Below are positions 46,761-58,552 of a stretch of 64,000 bases of DNA, piece after piece. Every line of letters starts with the position of its first letter. The stretch's first letter is position 1. The notes under the pieces were generated by a model. That model saw only the letters and a list, made by a program, of their open reading frames with translations, was not told where the DNA came from and made no database searches. The position numbers were made by a program, and so were the translations under genes. Source of the stretch: Entonaema liquescens (Eukaryota; Ascomycota; Sordariomycetes; Xylariales; Xylariaceae); the NCBI GenBank assembly GCA_902805475.1, contig CADCSX010000014.1, forward strand, positions 248,001 through 312,000, in the 5' to 3' direction.

Positions 46761-47626
46761 CGTGGGTGATTACTGCTGTAGGGTATTCTTATGGTTTTAC
46801 TAATATAAGTACCTAGGTAGGCGACTATTTACGATAGCACAAGCGTCCTAGTTCTATGATGAATAACTCAAAGTATCTCAAGATATTATATATGGCCACT
46901 GCTCCCTTTATACTCATAAGGGCTAGGCTACATTGTATGCGATGACAAATGAGCCCTGCTCGCGGTAGAAAGTTTCAGCATAATATGAGGTTGAGCTACG
47001 TGGCCTAGAACCAATCATACCTTGATAATGGGATAATCCTTGGTTTGTAATTAGTAATTATAGCCTTACGTTGTCCATGAAAAAGTAGGTACGGTACATA
47101 CTACGTAGAATAGTCTCAGGAGATAACGGGTGTTAGCCTATTCGATCCGTCTTATATGATGTAAACTTGATTAACCCCGAGCGGTCTTGGCTTGGCAGGC
47201 GTAATTAAATCCCAAGTCAAATCTTCTGGCGTTCACGGCCGTAGCCTGGTGGGACTGTTTACTTAACTTCGTTCGGTTAAGCCTAACCGTCAACTATACC
47301 GAATGCTCTCGAACCTTGGATTTGGACCTTCTCACGACATGAATGGGGGGGTTAATATTACATAGAGTAATTAGATAAATACGCAAGTATAAATCCTAAT
47401 ATATATATATTACTACTTGTCAAATGAAGAAAACGAGGTCTCATGTTTATCCGCTAGCAAATCTACTTGCCATAAGCCAAGGCCGCCGGAAAACACCTCC
47501 TATGTAGTTGCAACACTCACTCATACAATCTGACCCATCCAAGACTTCCACTTCTAGAGTATACGTGGATCTCGGGCTACTTCATGTAGCTAGCTCTTTC
47601 GATAGTGACCAGGATTAACTGTCACT
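46761..47626. other. Intergenic
   Basis: Spacer between the NmrA-like gene start and the PAN1 3' end. It has a perfect TACCTAGGTA palindrome at 46810-46819 and an AT dinucleotide run near 47399-47411. No gene was seen. Confidence 0.55.
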
Positions 47627-50600
47627 CTAATCCAAAACTCTGCCGGCTATGCCTGCACCGCTCCTATCCTTCGTCTGAGTCTTCTTCAGTGCTTTACCCA
47701 TACGAACCTCGTTCAGGAAACCGGCAGGCCTACCACCACCGGAAGGAGCTGCTGGTAAAGCACCTGGGGCGGGTGGCGGAGGTGGAGGGGGAGCACCCAT
47801 CCCTGGAATCGGTGGCGCGGGTGGTGGAGGGGCCCCAGGAGCGCCGAAATCAGGCATTGGGGGAGGCGGGGGTGGGGGAGCTCCTGCACCTGCCTCTGGC
47901 ATGGGCGGTGGCGGCGGTGGCGCGGTAGGCGATCCTGCGGTCTCTCCAATAGGCGGAGGGCTGAATGGAGTTGAAGTTACAACTGGCGAAGCTCCGGCAG
48001 ACTTATCACCCGTAGCCGACAGTGGTCGGGGAGGACCCATAGAACCAAAAAGGAGAGATGCTAACTGAGCAGCGCCGGCGGCTGGGCGCTCATCATCCGA
48101 ATCTTCGTCGTCCTCTTCATTCCCGGAACCCCACTCGTCGTCAGTATCCGGTCTCTTTCGAGAAGGAGGTGGACCTGCTTTGGCCTCCTGGGTTATCCGG
48201 AAGAATGGATTAGTCGATACTTCTGGCTGGGGAGGCGGCGGGGGAACGGGGGCGGGTGGTGCTGTCGCAGGGGGAGCTGCGGAAGACTCTGACGACTGGG
48301 ATAACATCCGGCGGTAGGGGTTGCGGCTCTCCGTTTCAGAAGGTGGACTAGCGACCGAAGGAGGAGATATTACAGGCGGCGCGGGAGCAGGAGGTGGAGT
48401 GGCTTTACGCTCCAGTTCCTGGCTACCAAGCTGGCTGCTACTAAGAGTGGGAGTAGATGCTTGAGGTGTGATTTGTTGTGGACCCTCGTCGTCGTCCGAG
48501 GAAGAAGAGTCATCTTCCATAGCTGCGAGTTGCCGCTGAAGCTCAAGTTCTCTTTGGCGTGCAGCTTCGATTTCAGCACGTTGGGCTGCCAGTTTCGATT
48601 CCTTCTCTTTTGCCTCAGCGAGAGCGGCTTTCTTCTTCTTCTTTTCTTCCTCTTTCTTTAGCTTGCCTTGGCGGACCTGTTCCTCTAAAGCCTTGAGGCG
48701 TGCTGAGGCGGCTTCGCGTTCACTTGCGAGTTCTTGCTCCTGTTGTCTCGCTTCATCCCTGTAACGAGAGTTAGTCTGAATAAAAAATGGAAAATTAAAA
48801 CGGTGTATTACGTACTCCATTTGTTGGGTAGCTCGCTGCTGCTCTTCGTGCTCTTTGGAGAGACGCTGTTCTTCGGCCTTCCTCGCAGCCTCTTCCTCTT
48901 GGGCCTTCTTTGTAGCTTCTTCATCTTCAGCTCTCCTTGTAGTAGATGCGTCATCATGCTTCCCACCTTTCCTCGAAGGAGGTGGAGGTGGCTTCTTGGC
49001 CTCTGCCTTTGGCGCGGGAGGGGCTGTACGTCCTTGCTCTTCAGCAATTCTAGCTTGTCGTTCTTCTTCACGTCGGGCATCTTCTTCTTCCGCTTGCCGG
49101 CGCTTGGCAGCACGCTCTGCCTTCTCACGCTCTAATTTCTGCGCAGCCGTCTCTCCAGGTTTGGAAGGTGTCTTGATTCCAAGAGCTGCAAGGCGTTCAG
49201 CCATACGCTGTTCTGCTTGTTGCTTAATGAATGCGGCTCTTTCCTCTGGAGTTTTATATGACGAGTATGAGCCACCACCGGGTGCTGGCGACCGGCTAGT
49301 TGGTGGTGTAGAAGTGTGAGTAGCTGAAGGACTATCCAAGCGAGCTGGCGGTGCCTCCGCTTTGACAGGCTCAGCTGTGGGTGCTCGTCCGCCCTTGCGG
49401 TCTTGAGCTCTGATTCGCGCGGCCCGGCTTGAACGTTGCAAGTCAAATATGAAATCCCGAACCTCATCTTCCACGCCAAGAGCATCCTCCCATCTTCTTT
49501 TCTCGTGCTCATTGGCAGCGGTCTGACTGCCTTCTTTTAGGTTCTCTTCGATACCCCGCGAGAACTCCTGGACACTCTCCTCTACGTCCCGGACCATATT
49601 CTCGTTCGTATCTTTCTCGTTTCGAATCTTAAGGCTCTCTTCTTCTAGGCGCTTTGCAGCTTCTCCTTCATCATCGCCGATGTCTAGTTTCTTGCCAGTC
49701 AGCGCAGCGGTCCTTTGCTGCATCATAGCTTTAGCTCTAGCCTTGAGACGATCAGACTCGGTGATTGAGCCACCCGGACCAGTGCCAATAATGTTAGAGG
49801 CACTTCCAGGATGGGCTTTCGCGTCTCTAAGCCGGAAGAGCTCGAGCCTAGCGTCAGCAATAGCCTTTTCAGTCTTCCTAACTTGGGAAGCCAGCTCGGG
49901 AATCTTATCGGTGAGATTCTGTAGCTGACGCTTTAGCGCCCTCCTCTCGGCATCAGAATCACCGCTTGCAAGAGCTGCATCAGGATGGGCGTCAATATCA
50001 TCCTGTATTCGCCTAATGCGCCGATATAGCTCATCAGCTTCGCGGTGATCGCGCCTATCAAGAATGTCATCTTCCTCAGCGGCCGTCTCGTCCTTGAAAT
50101 CCATAGCATCCAGGAGGACTTGCTTTTCTCGAATCTTCTTCTTTAATTGGTCAATAGAGAGTTCGTCGTTAGATGTAACAGACGAAGGCGACTCCGGTCG
50201 AGGGGAAGAATTTCCAATTCTGCGTCGCGCGCTCGACCGGTACCCGACTTGATCATCGTTATTTTTGAATACTGTCGCATCTTTCCGTCCAGCATTCGAC
50301 CCACTGGCGTTGCCTTTAAACGAATGGCTCTTTAAATAGCTAACACCCGTCTTCTGAGGAAGTAAGGACGCTCCAGATGTCTTACGGAAATCAGACTCTT
50401 GGTTTAACATAGACTTGATAGTACCAAGTGACTCGGTGAAGTTACGAGTAGATGGCGGGACAAGCTCGGGCGGTAAAACATTGGGGACGGGATAACCGTT
50501 TAGCTTTCTGTATATCAGGTGCATAGCTACGGCAAATTCGTCGAGATTAAGCTTGCCCTTATTTCCATTGTCCGCAAGTGTCCATATCCGCTCGAGATCA

Positions 50601-52143
50601 GGTTTCTCGAGACCGCTTTGCCCGAATATTTCTATCGCCTGGTCTCCTCCAATGAATCCCTTACCTAAACCATCCCACGCCCTGAACAGCTGGTCATAAC
50701 GGGTTTTTTCGTCTTTGGTAATGGCCCAGGGGATCACTGCATTCCCAGATAACCCAGCTGTAGTATAATTCTGTTGTTCACGACCTGCCTGTGGCATCAT
50801 TCGAGCCTGAAGCGCGTCGATATTGGGGAGCCCGGTTGCCGGGGCGTTGACTAGGCCCCATTGACCGGGTCTTCCAGTCGGCTGCGCATTAAGAGGAAGT
50901 GCGCTAGCGGGAGACAGTCCTCCAGGAAAACCTGTGGGCATAGGCGGCATGGGTGGCATAGGTCCGTTGTAACCGGTTGGCTGCGGGTTATTCAGACCTC
51001 CTGGAAATCCAGTCTGCTGTGGCTGTAGTCCTTGATGAGGGAATCCTGTCGGCTGGCTCGGGAAGCCCGTCATCTGTGTCTGGAGTAACTGGGAATTAGA
51101 TGACAGGGGCTGAGGATGCTGAATCGTCGGTGGAGTGGCAGTATTTTGCCTGGTGAAATCTTGAGCATTGGCCACGCTGCTGGAACCAGCAGCTTCTTCG
51201 GCAATACTGAAGTTGATTATATCGACCATACTTGATACCTCATTCTTGATATTGTCTGGGAGATTTCCGGGGAGCGCTTTGCCCACAAGCTTCAGATTAC
51301 AGAGATACATAGCAAGCGCAAATTCTGGAAAATGTAATTCGCCTGATCGGGTGGTATCCGAAAGAGTCCTGTTCAGATATTAATTAGTCGTCAATTGGAG
51401 AGCAACGGTCGTATACTATACCAGATATGCGAAAGGGAGTCCCCATCTAGTCTCGACCGCAATAGCAGATCTCGGGCTTTCTCTCCAGACATTGTCATCC
51501 CGTCGCCCACAGCTGATTTGAACAGCGTCTCGAACTTAGCCTGATCTTGAGCTGTGATAAAAGATAGCCTGATGTTCGGTATCTTGTTTGTAGGCCTCTG
51601 AGCCCGGCCCGCCGTTTGGGATTCGGTCGCGCCACCCGTCTTGAACGAAGCAGCCATCGCGCTAAAGCCTGTCGGCTGAGGCTTGATTGCCGCTGCCGGT
51701 GCAGATACTTGGGGTTGGGGTTGCGAAGCAGCTGGCGTGAACGAGGATTGAGGTTGTTGCTGGTTAAATTGGGATTGGAATTGCGAGGGGATCTGCGGCA
51801 CTGGCGGAGCACCTGTTTGGAAGTTCTGCTGTTGGGGAGCTTGACCAGGAAACCCAGTGAACTGAGGCTGTAACTGAGGCTGCTGGATATTCAAAGCCAT
51901 TCCCGTAGGCTGCGGTTGTATGCCTTGCGGGCCAGGGAAGCCTGTATACTGCTGGGTTAAGGGAGCCTGCCCATATCCCGTAGGTTGCGGTGCGAATGGA
52001 CTCGGCTGCTGCTGTCCTGGCTGCCCGGGTTGCTGAGGCTGTTGGCCTGGAGCACCGGCTCCTATACCGTACGAGTTGCCATACTGCTGGGGGCCGGGTC
52101 GCAGGCTGTTGCCGCCCATGAATGAATTAGAATTGGAATACAT
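47627..52143 (-). CDS. PAN1: Actin cytoskeleton-regulatory/endocytosis protein Pan1
   Basis: Three exons, 52143-51422, 51368-48816 and 48758-47627, give 1468 residues. The N-terminus holds repeated QPTG/QQTG units (for example LTQQYTGFPG, LQPQFTGFPG), resembling the LxxQxTG sites phosphorylated by Ark/Prk kinases. The first EH domain (about 194-285) spans AKFETLFKSAVGDG and HIWTLSDTTRSGELHFPEFA. The second (about 450-545) has RYDQLFRAWDGLGKGFIGGD and the calcium-loop-like LADNGNKGKLNLDEFAVAMH. Then come a long charged coiled coil, a proline-rich region and a C-terminal WH2-like actin-binding element (FLNEVRMGKALKKTQTKDRS). It scaffolds End3 and Sla1 and activates Arp2/3 at endocytic patches. 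The 57-nt second intron (48759-48815) is a multiple of three and stop-free, so a gene finder may read through it. Confidence 0.95.
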
Positions 52144-52914
52144 AACGAAAAGCAGATTATCTCTAGACCTAGGATGGAGTTATAGTATGAGAGAGGATTG
52201 GCTAGGGTTAGAGATTTAGGGAGGTCCTGAGGACCCAACCAGCACTGCTCGATGATGATGATGATGTTGATGAAGCAAGGAAAGTCTAGAAATTCTGTTC
52301 AATGTTGTAGATGACGAAGCAGACGAAGCAGACGAAGTAATCAAATGGGACAAGGAGTGGCTTGGCATAATTTAGGCGCACGACCGCTAAACACCGCTAA
52401 ACACGAACCAGTAAAAGTCTTGGCTTGAAACTCAATGGCTGGGACCGCAAGGTACTGCCCGCTATGGGTATGCGTAAGGGGTACGTACCAAGTGGATTTT
52501 CTACGTGAATTTGATATACATCCTCACGTGCGTATGTATTTACTACTTCGGAAATATCAAATTATTATGCATGCACGGGATTACATATGATTCATTCACA
52601 TGGAACTTAACCTACACAGGTACTACGTACTTCGAACACATCGCATCCATATTAAGTTGGTGATCTAGGTAGGTTATATTCATCTGCCGTAGCGATCTTC
52701 TCACCCACTATTTACTACCGTTATCCCCCTCCATTATGCTTCGACTTCCATTATCGGAATAGTAGCCGTCATCTTAACACGTCTCTATTCCCCGCCTAAA
52801 GCTACCTTAGCCTTTCCCCAACTTCTTTCTACTGCCAAGTGTTACAATATAAACTTTGCTAAAAGACTAAGAAGCCATTGTTCCTAGACTAGTAGCTTGT
52901 TTAATAATTGTTCC
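52144..52914. other. Intergenic: PAN1 promoter and methyltransferase 3' flank
   Basis: A GATGAT trinucleotide run near 52251-52270 and a GACGAAGCA tandem near 52312-52337 lie in the probable PAN1 5' UTR or promoter. The rest is AT-rich with no coding content. Confidence 0.5.
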
Positions 52915-54700
52915 TTACTGGGCAGCCGAGGTAGGGAATTGGTCGGCATTCTTCTTGGCCCATGCCCTGAAGTCGATCTTCGAGGCAGCCTTCTTCAGAG
53001 CACCGGTTAAGGCGAACTGGGTTGGGATACCCTCAACGCGATGGGTCGAGTTGATGTTCTTGACCAGAACAATCTGGTAACAAGTAGCAGTACCCTGTCG
53101 GGAGGCGATGGTTGAGGCGGCCAGGAAGTATTCCCAGATCTATTTCAACTTGTTAGCCACAACATATATCTCAAATACTTGATCATGGCAAACTCACGCG
53201 GAACCATCTCTTTCCATACTTAGCCTCAACCTTCTCGCGGTTGGCCAACCAGTTCCTATACCAGCGCCACAAAGTCGCAGAATAGTGCACACCGATCGTG
53301 TCGATTCCCTTGACTTCCCATCCGGCACCTTCCAGTCCGCTAACGAAAAAGTCGAGAGGGGTTGACGCGTCAGCACCGGGGAAGACGTATTTATTCATGA
53401 ATAATCCCCAGATAAGATCCTCGTATTGCCAAGGCTTTCGAAGACCAGCAATCTGCAGGAAGAACACACCGTCATCGTCAAGCATATCGTAGACCTGCTT
53501 TAAGAAAGTACCGAACTTGCGAACACCGACGTGCTCAGCCATCTCCAGACAGGTGATCTTCTTGTATCCGCCCTGAGGCACCGGGATATCTCGGTAATCC
53601 ATGCAGAGAATCTTGCTTTGTTCCTCGGGAATGCCAACGTTACGCATAGCCTTGTTGCCCCAAGCAGTTTGGTTGCGGCCGAGAGTGACACCGGTAACGT
53701 GAGCACCGTAGTTGACACTTGCGAATCGTGCGAGGGTGCCCCAGCCGCAGCCAATATCTAGCAGCGACTCGCCCTCCTTTAGGTCGATCTTCTCACATAC
53801 GATAGCTAACTTGTTGTCCTGCAGTTCTTCTAAGGTCTCCTCTCTGTTGATGTCCGAGATAACACCAGAAGTGTAGATCATACGAGGACCCAAGAACCAG
53901 CCGTAGAAATCATCACCACGGTCGTAGTGGTCACGGACCTGTTCCTCATCTTGGTCAAGTTAGTCGGTAGTCATCTTCGGTGGTTGATATTTGTGATAGC
54001 ATACCTTGACTCCTCGAGTGCATGATAACCTCGGGAATCATGCCAAACAAGAAGTACTTGCAAAGGCCCCATGTGAACCGGAAGCTTGCCCAATCATGCC
54101 TGTATTCCATGACTTCGAGGCAGTCGCCATTGAAGTCGACATCGCCATCGAAGTACATCTCGTAGAAGGTCTCCATGGGGATCTTATTCCTGCCATGGTA
54201 CTTGAGCTTATCAGATTGCTTCTTGAAGGTAAGGTAGTGTTCGACCGGTCGTCCAGGGTATTTGACTTTCTCGTTCTTTCGAGGGCTTATGGAGGAGATG
54301 GTGAGCCAGAAACCAGCAAGAATAGGGATGCTCGTGAATAAGGCGAAGAATATAGCAGTCTTTATGCCACCTCCAACTTTCCACGACATGTAAAGCGGGA
54401 CACCACCCAGCAAAGAGAATAGCAGGAGATTAGAGAAGGTATCAGAACCTGCTGAATCCGCGGGGAGAGGTGCATTTTTGATGGAAGGGTACTGAAAAAT
54501 GCATTGTTAGCTTGTGAATTATTTTCTGTAAGACGATATTACCAGATCCGTAGATGCCGGCGTAATAAAAAAAGAAAACTTACCGATGTGGTTCGCACAC
54601 CGCAGTCCTCAAATTTCTCGAAGGTGGGAGTGGGAGCTTTAGGAGTTTCGATAAACTCGAACTCAGACTCGCTCCCATTAACACTATGAGGTTTCGACAT
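52915..54700 (-). CDS. Sphingolipid C9-methyltransferase
   Basis: Four exons, 54700-54584, 54491-54005, 53949-53198 and 53139-52915, give an unbroken 526-residue product, the usual family length. Two membrane helices (about 55-110, including LLLFSLLGGVPLYMSWKVGG and IKTAIFFALFTSIPILAGFW) precede the methyltransferase domain. The SAM motif I is LLDIGCGWGTLARFAS. Cyclopropane-synthase-family landmarks are YDRGDDFYGWFLGPRMIYTS, CLEMAEHVGVRKFGTFLKQV, FFLQIAGLRKPWQYEDLIWG and SATLWRWYRNW. It transfers a methyl group from SAM to C9 of the 4,8-diene sphingoid base of fungal glucosylceramides at the ER. Fungi with this gene also have Delta4 and Delta8 desaturases (family knowledge). Confidence 0.95.
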
Positions 54701-56366
54701 AGTGAAGATTGCAAAGCCAATGAGGGCCGGGAAAGACTTTGCGATAACCTTCTTTGTGTCTTTAAGAGTTGAAGAAGAATTTGTGGGAAAAGCTTGAGGT
54801 AACTATGTAGTTAGTAATTCTTCTTGCCCTTTCCCACTTTCACAGACCGCCCTCTCCTCCTGCATGCTTTAAAGCCTGATAACCAACCCGATAACCAATC
54901 CGATAACCCTCTCGATAACCCTTTATACGAATTGGCTTCTCTGAGTGGCCAGGGACCCTAAGCTAGAACCACAGTAGGTGCCGTTCCGTCGTAATCGTAG
55001 TGGGGTTGACCACAACTTGACCACGACTTAGAGCTCCAACGGTGAGATATCCCCCAACCCCCCCACCTACCTTTAGGGTCCAGCTGTCCCTAAGCTGTGC
55101 TAAGCTGTCCAGGTACTAGATCATACCCACACTACCGAGCTTGTTCGTTAAGCCTCCAAACAATTGAATAGGGGTCAAACATCTAGGATGCATGTAAAAA
55201 GAAAAGAAAAAAGAAACCATCTAGGATAGACAAATACTTTGACAAGGAAAGCAAACACAGCCACGTTAATTTCTACATACTAATAATACTACTATCTTAG
55301 CTACTAGCTAAAATGATAGGCAAGGTATATCCTGAAAACGAATACTCTCAGACTCATTCATATATAAGACCTGGCAGAAAATAACATTAGAATCCACCTC
55401 TTGAAAATCTAGTACCTTGGCGGAAAGGCCACGTTGTTCTGTAGAGCCGATGTGCGGCGCTATAATAACAAAATAAAAATGCACTAGCATCTGCAGAGGT
55501 TGTCCTGAGTGAGATATGGCCTCTTGCAAAGTCGTCATACCGAGGCACTTCTACCACTTCAGGGTTAAGTATTTTCATACCACAATAGGTACTGCATTAG
55601 GGAGATGTTATGGCATCCGAACTAGTCTGAACTGGGACTCCTAGATACTTTATGATCGATCTACTCGAAATAAAGCGGCGGCATCCGTTGTTATCTCATG
55701 TAGATACATGCCAAAAACGTTGGTAGAGGCCACGCATTTGCGCGGTAGCTAGAACACCAGGGCTGGATACCATATCAGGTAATAACCAGGGATCGACCAG
55801 GGGAAATGATATAAGTACCAAGGAGAGACAATGTCCACAAGAAAATCTACCAGGTAGGAGGATCACACCGACAACAGCAGCAGAGGCGTAGAAACAATCG
55901 TGTCCTCAAGGCCCTAGGTCTCGACCATGCTATTTGGATATTATCCCGCTTTGACTATATCATCTATTAGTTATAGATCCCGGGCGAGTTCTGTTGATGT
56001 GTTGGGCACCAATATAGCAGAAGTCTGTACTATCGGTATCTCAACACTTCTATCCTCAACGGCGTCTGACCACTTCATGTTAGTATTACTTCAAAAATAT
56101 ATGTATTAGAACGCATTCAATAGTTCAACAAAGGATGTATTATGACCCCTAATAATTCGGTCTAGCAAGATACTCACTCAATGATAATCATTCTAGCTAA
56201 CAGAACTTATCCGGCAAACATCTCATCCTGAGTGGTTTGACGATGGGAAGCCGTCTCGTAGATAGAGGGAGTAGTAAGGCGACTTTATACAGTCGACATG
56301 ACGTTGTACTCTAAGAACCGGCTGGCATTCTATTCGGTCGAATTGATCAGACATTATCCAGTTCTT
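54701..56366. other. Intergenic, convergent-side spacer
   Basis: About 1.67 kb. Repeated CCGATAACC/CGATAACC units occur near 54879-54922, shortly upstream of the methyltransferase gene. Short frames such as 55308-55578 (minus) and 55927-56109 (plus) have no conserved character. No gene was seen. Confidence 0.5.
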
Positions 56367-57452
56367 TCAGCGTCTATAACTGCGTTCGGAATGTCTATGG
56401 CCATCTCGGTCTCGATCACGACGGTGGCCATGGCCGTAATCTCGTCGCTCGCGTTCGCGTTCGGACTTGTAGCTATCACCACGGCGCTCGTCACGATCTC
56501 GTCTCTCCTTTTCTTTGTCCCTCTTGTACTCATCAAGACGAGGCTTTCGTTCACGATGCCCATGTTTCCGGGCTAGTTCTCCCTTTCTAATTTCTTCGTC
56601 CTCTTTAGAACCAAGTCCCATCAAATTGGGCCGCCTTTTGACTTCTTTCGGCTTCGCGCCGCGCTCCTCGCCGTTCCAACCCATTCCGCGTAACATGGCC
56701 GCCCCAAATTCGCCCTCAGGTATTTGATCGTACTCTTCTATAGTTGATACCTCAGCGGCTTCTTCCATTCTACGACGATAAGCATCCTGTTCTGAGAGGG
56801 TGGTGGGCGTGCTGTGTCTTGATTCGCCTTCGATGACAAGATCTTTAGCAAGTTTTCGTTTCTTGCCTAGGAGAGCGTCTATGGCATCGTTATCTTCGTC
56901 TTTGGAACCCTCACGTTCATCATGATTAATTCCTTCGCCATCGTTTGGAGTTGGCTCCTGGTTATTTGATGGGCTCTCGTTTGCGTTGTCGGTGCCATCC
57001 TGTGCCGATTTCTTCGTCACGGTAAGACCCCATTTAACCTGCTTGTCCTGGTCGGCTGGATCTCTCTCAGCAGAGCCGCTAGGTTCCGCTTGCTTTGATG
57101 GCGCACCACCTTTGGTGCCCCTCTGAGCCTTTACCTCTGCCTTCCAATCACGGTTCTTATGACCACCTATCACGTACGGTGCATCGGCGCGTCCTGATTT
57201 GTCTGTCTTCGGATTTCGCCTCTTAGATCCAGACTCGGATGCATCGTCACCGATGGTTGTAATTCTTTCATGTCGAGCGCCGACCTCATCGTCGCTCCCA
57301 GAATCGGAATCATGACCCAGGACATGTGGTCGTTGACGTTTGCCTAACGTTGAAGGTGGTTGGGCGTGTGTTTGTTTCTTGGCTCCATTTGCTGATTTCG
57401 ATGACGACGATGTGCCAAATTTAATCGCTATCCGCTGTGCCGGTTGAGACAT
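56367..57452 (-). CDS. SPP2: Spp2-like pre-mRNA splicing factor, G-patch domain
   Basis: Single exon, 361 residues from the ATG at 57450-57452 (MSQPAQRIAIKFG); an in-frame upstream extension is less likely because the N-terminal IKFG motif is the conserved start of the family. The middle is low-complexity and acidic with KR patches, and holds APYVIGGHKNRDW and VKWGLTVTKK. The G-patch region (about 255-300) is IPEGEFGAAMLRGMGWNGEE followed by RRPNLMGLGSK. The tail is an RD/RE/RH-rich charged repeat region from about 310 to the end. Spp2 binds and stimulates the DEAH helicase Prp2 for spliceosome activation (family knowledge). The charged tail is longer than in yeast Spp2. Confidence 0.88.
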   Translation of the reverse strand: MSQPAQRIAIKFGTSSSSKSANGAKKQTHAQPPSTLGKRQRPHVLGHDSDSGSDDEVGARHERITTIGDDASESGSKRRNPKTDKSGRADAPYVIGGHKNRDWKAEVKAQRGTKGGAPSKQAEPSGSAERDPADQDKQVKWGLTVTKKSAQDGTDNANESPSNNQEPTPNDGEGINHDEREGSKDEDNDAIDALLGKKRKLAKDLVIEGESRHSTPTTLSEQDAYRRRMEEAAEVSTIEEYDQIPEGEFGAAMLRGMGWNGEERGAKPKEVKRRPNLMGLGSKEDEEIRKGELARKHGHRERKPRLDEYKRDKEKERRDRDERRGDSYKSERERERRDYGHGHRRDRDRDGHRHSERSYRR

Positions 57453-58552
57453 TTCTTTATTTTCTAGGTATCTGGACACGTCGAAGCAAGAAATGTAAAT
57501 GTTCAAAACCGACGCGACGCGCAAGAAGCAAAAGAGCAAGGAGTAATTGCTTGATACATATGTTCCATCAGGGTAGTTGTCGATGCGAACTTATATCCTG
57601 AAGTGAATGCATGCTACTAACTAGTAGTACATACTCCACTTATATGAGCGAATAGTACAAAGGACTCGGCTAATCAGACAGCTGGGAACAATGTACCTGT
57701 AGCAGTGGGCAGTTCAAGTGACGCCTCCAAATAATAATTTGATTGATGACCTAATACTTGACACAATGGTAAATCTTGGAACAAATACATGTAGGTCAAA
57801 GCCATAATACGTAGGTAGGTAGCAAATAATATTATGCACTCATGCAGTTATAAAAAAAAATTATCAAGTGCAAACCATAGGAGATATTATATTCAGACTG
57901 TTTCCAAAGATGGTCGATAAAACCAGTGTGCTCTAGGCGTCTTTAGTATAAGATACCTAATCATGTATACAAGGCAGATATCCATTAGGTAAAGATCGGT
58001 AGGTACATGTAGGTAGGATGTAGTAACATTGAAGCACGGAAATGGTACCTATTTATTTCGATTTTGATACCTGATAGCCAAGTACATTAGGTAGGTACCT
58101 TCCAAACTTATGTGAATGAGGAGAGCAGGTCCAAGCAGGAGGGGCAAGTAATTAAATTTGGAAGTGCTTATCGGTACAATTCGGTTGCGCCTGAATTACA
58201 GGTGTGTCGGATGTATCTGGACAGGGCTTTTAGCAGGTACGTCAGGGAATTTAGGTAGTAGCAACAGCACTCGGTAGAATGGGTCACCACTGTGTATCGG
58301 TCCATTTAGGCCTATCAGAACGAACCTGTGCACTGAAGTGGCCAGTACTATAGGCATCATCTGCGAAAAGGAAAAGAAAAAAAATTAATCTAAGAGACTT
58401 CTTGTTAATGATCGCGAAGATAGATTTCAATTAATACAACACAACGCCATCATTTTCATCATCCAATAATATCAGATCCATCTCCAGCGGTCCTATTAAG
58501 ACTGGAGAGCCATCCGTTTTCATGCAAAACGGATGTCGCGGTGGTCGATGCT
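57453..58552. other. Divergent promoter, SPP2 / EAF1
   Basis: A 1.1-kb spacer between divergent genes. It has many TAGGTA/TACCTA words (near 57812, 58000, 58090) and no coding content. An imperfect inverted repeat of CCGTTTTCATGCAAAACGG lies at about 58514-58532, just upstream of the EAF1 start. Confidence 0.5.
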
